A DNA stretch of 64,000 nucleotides from Chitinophaga sp. CB10 (lineage in GTDB: Bacteria; Bacteroidota; Bacteroidia; Chitinophagales; Chitinophagaceae): positions 253,037-317,036 of the forward strand of contig MLAV02000006.1 of NCBI GenBank assembly GCA_001870995.2, written 5' to 3'. Shown here piece by piece: positions 18,990-26,604 of the stretch (its first letter is position 1; the number at the start of each line of letters is the position of its first letter). Position numbers and translations under genes: made by a program. The notes under the pieces were generated by a model. That model saw only the letters and a list, made by a program, of their open reading frames with translations. It had not been told where the DNA came from and did not search any database.

Positions 18990-20138
18990 ATGGACCTGAC
19001 TTTTAACTCCACCTACCAGGCTGCCGTAAAGGTGGCGGAACCCGTTTCCAGCCATTTCCAGCAGCACTTGTACATGGCCCGGGAAAACGGAGAGGAGGAC
19101 CTCGCCACCGTGCCATCGGCAAAAATCATTGAACGTATGATCGACATTGCCTTCTGGGCCAGCCTGCGCCGGGAAGAAGGCAATGCCACCCGCATATCCC
19201 TCGCTTTCCTGCAACCCTGCCAGGCAGGCAAACCCCTCCTGTTCGCGCACCGCATTCCACTCACGCCCAACGCGCTCACCAAGTTAGCGCCCGGCGTGGA
19301 AAGGGCAGGCATCCATATCGGTATCTGGTACGAAGGGAATGAACTGTATATCTGGGGCACCACTACCAAGCTGCCCAACCTCTGCTTTGTGCTGGACGTG
19401 GCGGAACCCGGCCTGCTGGTGGTCAAACACCGGCGACTCCTCGGCCTCGGCAAGTTCACCAACGTGGCCGTGCTGAAAGGGGACCAGGTCAAAATCGTGG
19501 ACGAAGGCTGCAGCATGAAAAGGGATATCCCGGATATTCTCAGCTCCCTGCTGGGGCATAAGTCTTCCCCGGTATGGAACAATCCTACCAATGTGCTGAT
19601 CCAGATCGCCGTATCAATGCGGGCGCACGGCAAAGGCGGCATCCTGCTCGTCACGCCGCCGGATGACGACAGCTGGCGGGATTCCATCATCCACCCGCTG
19701 ACCTATCCCATTGCGCCGGCGTTTTCCGGCGTGGCGGACCTCGTCCGGAGGGACGACCGCAGCGTCAGCGAAATTTTCTGGCAGAACGCCCTGCGCAGGG
19801 AAGTGGATAATGTGAGCGGACTCACCGCCGTGGATGGCGCTACCATCATCAATTCCCGCCATGAGCTGCTGGCCTTCGGCGCCAAGATCACCCGGTCCTA
19901 TAATTCCACGGCCGTAGAACAGGTGATGATGCTGGAACCCGTGCTGGATGGGCGCCCGCACGTCGTGCATCCGTCCGGGATAGGCGGTACCAGGCACTTG
20001 TCCGCCGCGCAGTTTGTGCATGACCAGCGCAACTGCCTGGCGCTCGTCGCTTCGCAGGATGGCTATTTTACGATCTTCTCCTGGTCGCCGTCCATACAGA
20101 TGGTGCAGGGCCACCGGATTGATATACTGCTGATGTAA
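18990..20138 (+). CDS. DACNV-type sensor plus DisA_N/DAC-like domain protein (possible diadenylate cyclase)
   Basis: A 382-residue soluble protein with no signal peptide or membrane helix. The C-terminal half carries the two hallmark motifs of the diadenylate cyclase (DAC, DisA_N) fold: DGA at residues 282-284 in VDGATII, followed by a FGAKI strand, and GTRH at residues 333-336, followed by a strand with LALVASQDGYFTIF. The N-terminal half (about 1-200) is consistent with the sensor region called DACNV, described next to DAC domains in Bacteroidota. Canonical cyclases read RHR after GT, whereas this protein has RHL, so activity is not assured. If active it would make c-di-AMP in the cytosol. 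It follows rluF by 12 bases and is probably cotranscribed. The DAC relation is my own motif reading. Confidence 0.68.
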   Translation: MDLTFNSTYQAAVKVAEPVSSHFQQHLYMARENGEEDLATVPSAKIIERMIDIAFWASLRREEGNATRISLAFLQPCQAGKPLLFAHRIPLTPNALTKLAPGVERAGIHIGIWYEGNELYIWGTTTKLPNLCFVLDVAEPGLLVVKHRRLLGLGKFTNVAVLKGDQVKIVDEGCSMKRDIPDILSSLLGHKSSPVWNNPTNVLIQIAVSMRAHGKGGILLVTPPDDDSWRDSIIHPLTYPIAPAFSGVADLVRRDDRSVSEIFWQNALRREVDNVSGLTAVDGATIINSRHELLAFGAKITRSYNSTAVEQVMMLEPVLDGRPHVVHPSGIGGTRHLSAAQFVHDQRNCLALVASQDGYFTIFSWSPSIQMVQGHRIDILLM

Positions 20139-20157
20139 AGGCGGCACGCCGCAGCGT

Positions 20158-21297
20158 TTATCCCTTCACGTTATACGCCCGGATCTTAATACAGGAAGGC
20201 GCTTTAATATGTTCCAACTTACCGGCAGGCGTTAACGCGCCTGTCTTTTTATTTCTGCGGAACAGCACTATATCATCGCTGAGCTGGTGGGCTACCAGCA
20301 GGAAGTTGCCCGTAGGGTCTATCACAAAGTTACGCGGGTGGTTGCCGCCGCTGGCTGTAATGGCGGTTTTGGTCAGCATCCCCGTATGTGCGTTCACGTT
20401 ATAGGTCACAATTATATTCTCCTTGCCGCGGGTGCTGGCATACAAAAATTTCCCGTCAGGGGAGAGGTGTATGTCCCCGGAGCCATAATCTTCCGCTGCC
20501 GGCAGCGCGTGCGCGGAGATGGTTTGCAGCGGCGTCAGCGCGCCGTTAGCGTACCGGTAGGCAACGACGTTGCCGCTGATTTCCTCTATACAGTACCCGA
20601 ATTTCCCGTTGGGATGAAAGGCGAAATGCCGGGGCCCGGCGTTGCGCGCAGTGGGCGTGGCGGGCGGTTGCGCGGGCGTGAGCGGCGCAGGGCCGGATTG
20701 CAGGCGGTACCAGTGGATTTTGTCCGCGCCGAGGTCCGGCGCATACACGTAGCGCCCGTCCGGACTAAACCCGATGGAATGCACATGCGACTGCTTTTGC
20801 CGTGGGCCGGTGCTGCTGTCCTTAATGGCGATCGTTTGCCCCGGCGTGCCGATGGAGCCGTCCGGCAACAGGGGATGGATGCGGAGGCTGCCGGCGGTAT
20901 AGTTGGCATTCGCCAGCCAGGTATTGGTTTTGTTGACAGCTACGTACACCGGGTTTTCCCCTCCGGACGACTGGCTGTTGAGGAAGCGCAGCCGCCCCTG
21001 CAAGCTGTCAAATGCGTAACTGCTGACGGCGCCGCCGTTCGGCACCCTGGATTCCGTGGCCGCATACAGGAATTGCCCGTTGTCGCTCAAATTGAGATAG
21101 GAGGGGTTGACCACCTCGCTCAGGGCGGAGACTTTCGTTGCCGCGCCCGTGGCGGGATCAAAACGGTAGACGTATATCCCTTCCTGGCCGGCAGCGCCGT
21201 TGTAGGAGCCAACGAACATATAATAACGTTGCGCATGGGCGGAAATGGCAAGCAGGCAGGCTGCAGCGAAGCAAATGCATTTGTGGAACCGGTACAT
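20158..21297 (-). CDS. Lactonase-family seven-bladed beta-propeller protein, secreted
   Basis: A 379-residue protein of the lactonase/6-phosphogluconolactonase (Pgl-type) propeller family. A signal peptide covers about residues 1-22 (MYRFHKCICFAAACLL up to SAHA), so the protein is exported and is unlikely to act in the cytosolic pentose phosphate pathway. Family landmarks are MFVGSYNG at the mature N-terminus, repeated strands such as NPSYLNLSDNGQFLYA, HVHSIGFSPDGRYVYAPDLG, GPRHFAFHPNGKFGY and NHPRNFVIDPTGNFLLVA. The ATG at 21297 is preferred because an upstream TTG would overlap the -7 box of its promoter. It is convergent with the DAC-like gene, 19 bases apart. The natural substrate is unknown. 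Confidence 0.88.
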   Translation of the reverse strand: MYRFHKCICFAAACLLAISAHAQRYYMFVGSYNGAAGQEGIYVYRFDPATGAATKVSALSEVVNPSYLNLSDNGQFLYAATESRVPNGGAVSSYAFDSLQGRLRFLNSQSSGGENPVYVAVNKTNTWLANANYTAGSLRIHPLLPDGSIGTPGQTIAIKDSSTGPRQKQSHVHSIGFSPDGRYVYAPDLGADKIHWYRLQSGPAPLTPAQPPATPTARNAGPRHFAFHPNGKFGYCIEEISGNVVAYRYANGALTPLQTISAHALPAAEDYGSGDIHLSPDGKFLYASTRGKENIIVTYNVNAHTGMLTKTAITASGGNHPRNFVIDPTGNFLLVAHQLSDDIVLFRRNKKTGALTPAGKLEHIKAPSCIKIRAYNVKG

Positions 21298-21303
21298 AGG
21301 CTG

Positions 21304-21311
21304 CAAACATA
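21304..21311 (-). promoter_or_regulatory. Probable -7 box of the lactonase-family gene
   Basis: TATGTTTG on the minus strand matches TAnnTTTG exactly and ends 7 bases before the ATG at 21297. That implies a leaderless or nearly leaderless mRNA. No clear -33 TTG is visible, so this is moderate evidence. Confidence 0.45.
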
Positions 21312-21312
21312 T

Positions 21313-21350
21313 AAAAAAAATGAGGAAGCCCCCATCCCCGGAAGCTTCCT
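21313..21350 (-). terminator. Terminator of the VOC-protein gene
   Basis: On the minus strand a 7-base stem (21350-21344 with 21329-21323) is followed by CA and a run of eight T (21320-21313). It lies 27 bases after the VOC gene stop and directly ahead of the lactonase promoter. Confidence 0.7.
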
Positions 21351-21377
21351 GCTATCGCCATTGACAAGTAATAAGGG

Positions 21378-21779
21378 TTATTGCGCTGCGGAATTATCCA
21401 TGTAGATATATTCCCAAAGGTGACCATCCAGGTCCTGGAAGCCCTGCGTGTACATCCAGCCATGGTCCTGCGCTGCTCTCGGAATGGAGCCGCCTGCGGC
21501 AACCGCTTTGCGCATAATGTCGTCCACTTCTTCCCGGCTGCCGGCAGAGAGGCAAAGGATGGTTTCCGTTACATGACTTGCATCTGCTACCTTTTTATCG
21601 GTGAACGTTTGAAAAAATTCTTCTTTCAGCAACATGAAATAGATCGTGTCGGAAACTACCATGCATGCCGCTTTTTCGTCCGTAAACTGGGGATTGAACG
21701 TATAGCCCAGTTTGGTAAAAAAGTCCATCGTTTTATTGAGATCCTTCACGGGTAAATTCACGAATATTTGTTTGTTCAT
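21378..21779 (-). CDS. VOC-family (glyoxalase/bleomycin-resistance-like) protein
   Basis: A 133-residue single-domain protein of the vicinal oxygen chelate superfamily. It shows the two beta-alpha-beta-beta-beta halves: an N-terminal part with IFVNLPVKDLNKTMDFFTKLGY, and a C-terminal part with DDIMRKAVAAGG and a QDLDGHLWEYIYM end, where the D-x-D-G-H-x-W-E pattern carries a metal-binding glutamate typical of the family. Close relatives are often annotated as putative lactoylglutathione lyases, but small Bacteroidota members of this type have no proven substrate. The start at 21779 is chosen because a TAnnTTTG box lies just upstream and would overlap the longer version. Confidence 0.88.
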   Translation of the reverse strand: MNKQIFVNLPVKDLNKTMDFFTKLGYTFNPQFTDEKAACMVVSDTIYFMLLKEEFFQTFTDKKVADASHVTETILCLSAGSREEVDDIMRKAVAAGGSIPRAAQDHGWMYTQGFQDLDGHLWEYIYMDNSAAQ

Positions 21780-21799
21780 AGCTTTTGTTTTAACTACTG

Positions 21800-21807
21800 C
21801 AAACATA
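21800..21807 (-). promoter_or_regulatory. Probable -7 box of the VOC-protein gene
   Basis: TATGTTTG on the minus strand, a perfect TAnnTTTG match, 20 bases upstream of the ATG at 21779. No good -33 element was found. It supports the shorter start of the VOC protein. Confidence 0.45.
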
Positions 21808-21866
21808 CGATCCGCGCGATTGCCCGCTGCTGTGTTATCCCGACAATTACCGGGGCGATTCCGACA

Positions 21867-23582
21867 TCATACCGCCGTACTGATCACATTATTTGTCGTA
21901 TAGTCGTTCCCGATAGCCGCAAACAATGCCCTTTTCGGCAATGGTTTCAGGAGGTAATTTTCCGCGCCCTCGTCGAGGAAGCGCAGTTGTTCCTTTTCAC
22001 ACGCGGAGCCGCTGACGATGATGATGCGCGACTTTGGCGAGAGTACCTGTACCTGTTGAATAATATCATGCCCCGTCATATCGCCGAGGTAGGCGTCCAG
22101 CAGGATGACGTCCGGCTGCCATTCCCAGGCGGCTTCCAGCCCTTCCTTACCGCTGAAGGCCTGCCTCACCTGGATACCGGTATCGTCAAAATAACGGCGT
22201 ACATATTTCTGGCTGAAGGAATCATCATCCACTGTCAATACTTTGAGGCCCTGCAGGGAAGCTTCGTTGGCTGCCTGCTTCAGCGGCGGCGCAGCGGCGG
22301 TTTCCAGCGGGAAGCTCAGGATAAAGGTGCTGCCTTTATTTTCCACGCTGTCCAGCAGGAGGTCGCCGCCAATACCTTTGGACAGTGTGGCGGCCACGTA
22401 CAGGCCAATGCCGGAGCCCTGCAGGAAGCTGTTTTTTTCTGTTTCGTAGAGGTCAAAGATGCGGCTCATTTTTTCCTTGGACATGCCCATACCGCGGTCG
22501 CGGACTTTCAACACCAGCGTATCGTCCTCTTTCGCCAGCGTGATGGTCACGATGGTATTATCCCGGGTGAACTTGATCGCATTCACGACCAGGTTGATGA
22601 CGATTTTATTCAGGGAGGTTTTGCAGGCATAAATAAATCCCGGCACCTCGTCGTCCGTTTCTACAATGAGCTTCACGTGCTTGCGGTCCGCCTGGTACTG
22701 GAAGGAGCGGGCAATCCCCTTGAGCCATTCCGCCGGCGCAAAAATTTCAGGCTGCAGCTGCTGGCGCTGGGATTGTTCCAGTTCCAGGAAGTTGTTGACC
22801 ACGGAGAGCGCATAGCTGCTGCTCGTATTCAGGTCGTGCATGTACTCCATGAGGGGCATATACACCTCGTTCTTTTCAATTTCCTTCGTCAGCACTTCCG
22901 TGATGCCGGTGAGGGAATGCAGCGGATTGCGGATCTCATGGCTGAGGATCTGCGATAGTACCGACTTTTCGTCCAGCGCTTTTTTCAGCGCCGCGTTGGA
23001 GAGCTGCAGCGCCTTGATCAGCCGGTTTACATGCAGGCTGAAAAACGCCACGCCGGAAGTAGTGAGTATAAACAGGCAGCCGGCGCAGATATCCTTGAAC
23101 AGGGCTACGGATTGCAGGCCATTTTCAGGGATGGGCCGCAGGAAGCCGGTTCTGAAGTTAAGTTTGATCACCAGCAGTACCGCCACACAGGCCACTGCGC
23201 TGATGATGATGGTCTTTACCTGTTTAAACAGCAGCAGGGTGAAGATGATCAGGAACACCGCCAGCATCGTTTCCCCTACAATCGCCCCTTTCCCGATGGC
23301 CAGTATCAAGGCGGCCAGGTTGGTAATCACCAGGAAGCAGGCGCCCGCCACATTGGTTTTGCCCATCTCCACAAATATCATCAGGCAGGCATATGATACG
23401 GCCGTAGCGGTGCCCAGTATCATGAAAAAAGGGTCTTTCGTATATGCGAATAAGAGGGCACAATAACAAAAAGTCAATGCGGCTGCCAATATGCTGAGGG
23501 TAGTAATAACAATGTTGCCATCACCGCCGTCAACGGCCGGCGCCCCTGTAACGTTTGGTGGTTCAGTTTTGAATAGGATCAT
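21867..23582 (-). CDS. Membrane hybrid histidine kinase with C-terminal receiver
   Basis: A 571-residue sensor protein. About six hydrophobic segments span residues 27-185, a membrane sensor region without a recognised ligand domain. A HisKA domain follows with the phospho-accepting H215 in LSHEIRNPLHSLTG, then a HATPase domain with the N-box NLVVNAIKFT, DRGMGMS and a GSGIGLYVAATLSKG loop. A receiver domain covers about 446-560, with acidic VDDD, phospho-acceptor D496 in ILLDAYLG and the lysine of LLKPLPKRAL. No output domain follows, so signalling must pass to another protein by phosphotransfer. No partner regulator is adjacent. Everything needed for activity appears present. Confidence 0.92.
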   Translation of the reverse strand: MILFKTEPPNVTGAPAVDGGDGNIVITTLSILAAALTFCYCALLFAYTKDPFFMILGTATAVSYACLMIFVEMGKTNVAGACFLVITNLAALILAIGKGAIVGETMLAVFLIIFTLLLFKQVKTIIISAVACVAVLLVIKLNFRTGFLRPIPENGLQSVALFKDICAGCLFILTTSGVAFFSLHVNRLIKALQLSNAALKKALDEKSVLSQILSHEIRNPLHSLTGITEVLTKEIEKNEVYMPLMEYMHDLNTSSSYALSVVNNFLELEQSQRQQLQPEIFAPAEWLKGIARSFQYQADRKHVKLIVETDDEVPGFIYACKTSLNKIVINLVVNAIKFTRDNTIVTITLAKEDDTLVLKVRDRGMGMSKEKMSRIFDLYETEKNSFLQGSGIGLYVAATLSKGIGGDLLLDSVENKGSTFILSFPLETAAAPPLKQAANEASLQGLKVLTVDDDSFSQKYVRRYFDDTGIQVRQAFSGKEGLEAAWEWQPDVILLDAYLGDMTGHDIIQQVQVLSPKSRIIIVSGSACEKEQLRFLDEGAENYLLKPLPKRALFAAIGNDYTTNNVISTAV

Positions 23583-23798
23583 GGTAACTGAGGGGTTTGT
23601 TTTATAAACGAGAAAAGTGGTAAGATGTATTTTTTTTATATGTTAATAAGATGTTAATCCCATTGTGAATCAGTTCCCGTTAACACTTGCGGAAGCGCGT
23701 AGCAGGCTGCCGTATATTGGTATTGGTCCTGCAAGGCAGCCATGCAGCCGGTACCTGCAGGCCGCGTGGAACCATTGCTCCTTACGGATGCGCCGCGC

Positions 23799-24566
23799 CT
23801 AGAATTTTCCATGGCTGTTGCGCCGCTCCGCCACGGGCGGAATATACTCGATCGTGTCCCAGTGTTCTGCAATCCGGCCGTTTTGAATACGGAACAGGTC
23901 ATAGAAGGCGCAATGGATCTTATCCATATACCCTTCGCTGACCGCCAGCACGAAGTTGCCTTCGCCCAGTATCTTATGCACCCGCTGGTATTGCATGGTA
24001 ACGCCGTGCTGCGCCCAGTCTGCCAGGGCCTGCCCCAAACCGGATACGCCATCGCCTATACCGGGATTGTGCTGGATATAGTAATCGCCGTCGAAGTAGT
24101 GGCCCAGCTCCTCCATCTTGCCCTGTACCAGGATTGTATGTAGGAAGTTGCCCACCAGCTCCTTGTTGGCGGCGGTTTGATCCAGGTCTGTAATGTCCGC
24201 GCTGCCATCCGTCATACTATGGCCGCTGGGATTGTGGAGCGCAGGGCGGGCTTGCAGGTTGTCCCAGTGTTCACAAATGGTATCCCCGTCGAACCGGAAG
24301 ATATCAAACCCCACCTTCGGGCCGAAGAATTGATAATCGCTATGCGCAATCACATAATCATCGTCCTGCAGCACGCGCACGGTATTCACCCGGGCGCTGC
24401 CGGGCTCCAGCTGTTGCAGCAGTTCGCGGAAGCCATCGAGGCCGGTAGCCACAGCGGGATTATGCTGGATGTAATGTTGCGGATGAATGTAAGCAATAGG
24501 GGCAGCCGCTCCTGTTTCTATGGATTTCAGCAGATCGGTGACCATCTGCTTGCGATTGTTTTGCAT
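23799..24566 (-). CDS. Tandem SnoaL/NTF2-like protein
   Basis: A 255-residue protein built of two SnoaL-like (NTF2-fold) units. The first (about residues 5-115) has YIQHNPAVATGLDGFRELL and a strand ending DIFRFDGDTICEHWDNLQ; the second (about 130-245) repeats this as YYIQHNPGIGDGVSGLGQAL and DLFRIQNGRIAEHWDTIEYI. The shared Y-I-Q-H-N-P and E-H-W-D patterns are typical of predicted SnoaL-like polyketide-cyclase-fold proteins, most of which have no assigned substrate. There is no signal peptide. The internal duplication is the most notable property. It is divergent from the RibD-C reductase gene. Cytosolic location is inferred. Confidence 0.87.
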   Translation of the reverse strand: MQNNRKQMVTDLLKSIETGAAAPIAYIHPQHYIQHNPAVATGLDGFRELLQQLEPGSARVNTVRVLQDDDYVIAHSDYQFFGPKVGFDIFRFDGDTICEHWDNLQARPALHNPSGHSMTDGSADITDLDQTAANKELVGNFLHTILVQGKMEELGHYFDGDYYIQHNPGIGDGVSGLGQALADWAQHGVTMQYQRVHKILGEGNFVLAVSEGYMDKIHCAFYDLFRIQNGRIAEHWDTIEYIPPVAERRNSHGKF

Positions 24567-24770
24567 AAAATGGCTTGTTGCGGAAGAAAGGAAAAGGCGT
24601 TATACAGTTCAAACAAGCGGTTGGGAGTAGTATCGACCAGGCGTATCTGTATCCGCAGTAAAGGTACGGCTAATTGTTGGATGTTGCGCCGGCAATCGCA
24701 GCGTGATAATTTGAAAAAAATCGAACTAAAGCGGTATGCCGCCAGTTCTTTAAACATAAAACTCACCTGT

Positions 24771-25352
24771 ATGAGAAAGCTCATCTCTTTTCAATTCCTC
24801 ACCCTGAACGGATATTTTGAAGACGCCAAGGGGCATACCGACTGGGCCAGCCAGGGAGCGGATCAGCGCGATTTTGCCGTTTCCATGCTGGAACAGGAAA
24901 ACGTGGTGCTCTTCGGCAGGATCACCTACGAACACATGATCGCCTGGTGGCCTACTGCAGCGGCGGCGCAGATGGACCCGGAGATGGCCGCGGGTATGAA
25001 CAATGCCGATAAGATCGTTTTCTCCAATACCCTGCAAACGGCCGCCTGGAAAAATACCACCATCAGCAGTGGGGATGTGGTGGCAGCGGTGCAACACCTG
25101 AAAAAATCGCCCGGCCCCAACCTGGCGCTGCTGGGCAGCAACAGCATCCTCACGCAGCTGGCGGCCCATCAGCTGGTGGATGAATACCAGCTGATGATAC
25201 ATCCCGTGGCTATCGGTAACGGGCACACGCTGTTGGGCGGATTGCGCCACCGGCTGCCGTTACAGCTCATTTCCAGCCGCGTGTTTTCGAACGGCGTCGT
25301 GTTGCTCACCTATATTCCGTCCGCCAAAAATATTCCGGAAGAAGCGAGATGA
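24771..25352 (+). CDS. Dihydrofolate-reductase-fold (RibD C-terminal-like) protein
   Basis: A 193-residue protein of the RibD C-terminal/DHFR-like family. The N-terminus MRKLISFQFLTLNGYFED is diagnostic for stand-alone members, followed by LFGRITYEHMIAWW, a KIVFSNTL strand and a C-terminal NADPH-site-like stretch around LLGSNSILTQLAAHQLVDEYQLMIHPV. The frame stays open far upstream but only from 24771 does it look like protein of this family, so that ATG is used. The family includes NADPH-dependent reductases; for these small proteins the substrate is generally unknown. The acetyltransferase gene follows 51 bases downstream on the same strand. Confidence 0.9.
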   Translation: MRKLISFQFLTLNGYFEDAKGHTDWASQGADQRDFAVSMLEQENVVLFGRITYEHMIAWWPTAAAAQMDPEMAAGMNNADKIVFSNTLQTAAWKNTTISSGDVVAAVQHLKKSPGPNLALLGSNSILTQLAAHQLVDEYQLMIHPVAIGNGHTLLGGLRHRLPLQLISSRVFSNGVVLLTYIPSAKNIPEEAR

Positions 25353-25403
25353 TTTCGGTAAATTAGATAGCTCAACGGCATTTGGATTTTAAAGACGGAC
25401 ACT

Positions 25404-26096
25404 ATGAACCAGGAACAACACGCGCCACTGGATAACCCGGCCTGGCATGCGCTACAGACCATCCAGCGATATTATGCGCAAGGCACTGACACCGTACAGC
25501 GGTATATGAGTAACATCCTGCCTTTTATGGCTTATAACACGGAAGCATTTACAGGATTGGAACCCCTGCAACCCTGGATCAATCCTGCCGGGGAAGATAT
25601 TTTCATCATCGGCCGGCTGCCGGCGCTGCCACAGGGCTGGGCGCTGGATTCGGAGCTGGTTTGCGTGCAGATGGTATCTGCCAGGCAACCGGCCACCCCG
25701 CGCCATGAGGAGGAAGTTATCAGGCTGACGGAAGAAGACCGGGAGGAGATGGTGGATTTTGTAAACGAAGGCCAGCCCGGCTATTTCAAGGAAGATACGC
25801 CCTCCCTGGGCAACTATTACGGCATCCGCAAGGAAGGGAAGCTGATAGCGCTGGCGGGCCAGCGCATGAAGCTGCCCGGCTACACGGAAGTCAGCGCCGT
25901 GATCACGCATCCGGATTACCGGGGTAAAGGCTATGCCCAACTGTTAACCACCGTCGTAGCGCGGGATATCTATGCCAACGGGGACGTGCCTTTCCTCCAC
26001 GTGGTAAGCGCCAATGCCAGCGCCATTGGCATCTACAAGCGGGCCGGGTTTGAAATCCGCCGCGGTATCTCCTTCTGGAAAATTAAAGCGAAGTAG
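25404..26096 (+). CDS. GNAT-family N-acetyltransferase (FR47-like)
   Basis: A 230-residue protein whose C-terminal half (about residues 105-225) is a GNAT domain: VSAVITHPDYRGKGYAQLL carries the R/Q-x-x-G-x-G/A acetyl-CoA pyrophosphate loop (here RGKGYA), and NASAIGIYKRAGFEIRR is the typical last helix and strand. The N-terminal 100 residues are less conserved and may be a degenerate second GNAT-like unit, as in FR47-like proteins. The acceptor substrate is unknown. It is in the same direction as the RibD-C gene. A hairpin directly after the stop is oriented for the opposite strand and does not obviously serve this gene. Confidence 0.88.
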   Translation: MNQEQHAPLDNPAWHALQTIQRYYAQGTDTVQRYMSNILPFMAYNTEAFTGLEPLQPWINPAGEDIFIIGRLPALPQGWALDSELVCVQMVSARQPATPRHEEEVIRLTEEDREEMVDFVNEGQPGYFKEDTPSLGNYYGIRKEGKLIALAGQRMKLPGYTEVSAVITHPDYRGKGYAQLLTTVVARDIYANGDVPFLHVVSANASAIGIYKRAGFEIRRGISFWKIKAK

Positions 26097-26099
26097 CCC

Positions 26100-26135
26100 A
26101 AAAAAATAAGGTAGCGTCTTAGACAAGACGCTACC
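26100..26135 (-). terminator. Intrinsic terminator, minus-strand orientation
   Basis: A perfect 11-base stem (26110-26120 with 26125-26135) with a four-base loop. Read on the minus strand it is followed by TTA and a run of seven T, as expected for an intrinsic terminator. On the plus strand there is no T run. The nearest minus-strand gene stop is 470 bases away, with another hairpin between. Confidence 0.7.
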
Positions 26136-26542
26136 GTTCCTAAGCATAAACAAATTAGCAATCATCAAAAATTTATCCGCACTGTTCCAAACAGCAAGAG
26201 AACACTATGGATATAACTACAGGCATCCATGGTAGATTAATGGTGAGAATGTTTTCGTGTTTTAACCAACCTGACACACGCATGCACCGGGTTTGCGGCC
26301 GGCCATTTCCTGTCGGGATTCATTTTTTCGACATTTAATTGATTGCTTGTTTCCTTAGTAAAAAAGGTAATGATGCTATTTGTTCTGTGCTTAGGATACG
26401 GGACTTTTAATGCAGGCAAGCGCCGTAAGTTGATGATATTTAATGGTATTTTTAGTTATTCTGGTCTTATACTAACATGGAAGTTCATAGAATGTTTATA
26501 TGGCCGGAAAAAATTTTTCAGAAAGTCCTCAGGATTAACAGG

Positions 26543-26579
26543 GCAAACCCCGGCAAGCGCCATCGCTGCCGGGGTTTGC
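26543..26579 (-). terminator. Strong hairpin after the NmrA-like gene
   Basis: A 13-base perfect outer stem (26543-26555 with 26567-26579), a one-base bulge, a 3-base inner stem and a CCAT loop. It lies 25 bases after the stop of the NmrA-like gene. There is no T run next to it on either strand, so it is a terminator-like or RNA-stabilising hairpin. Confidence 0.5.
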
Positions 26580-26604
26580 GGTCATGTAAGAGCAAACTTA
26601 AGTA

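Larger units (their letters stand above)
26097..26604. other. Gene-poor intergenic region with two hairpins
   Basis: About 500 bases between the acetyltransferase and the NmrA-like gene. Apart from the two hairpins listed separately it is AT-rich (especially 26340-26520). Short ORFs on both strands (for example 26237-26419 minus and 26343-26669 plus) have no recognisable domain or convincing start signals and were not accepted as genes. A small RNA or peptide on the minus strand cannot be excluded, because a minus-strand terminator lies at its left end. Confidence 0.5.

Noticed and set aside
21768..22958. A 396-codon plus-strand frame opposite the hybrid kinase
   Set aside because: The minus-strand kinase has complete motifs throughout; the plus frame is its shadow.
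24177..24770. Upstream extension of the RibD-C reductase frame
   Set aside because: The extension is antisense to the NTF2-like gene and the family N-terminus begins exactly at 24771.
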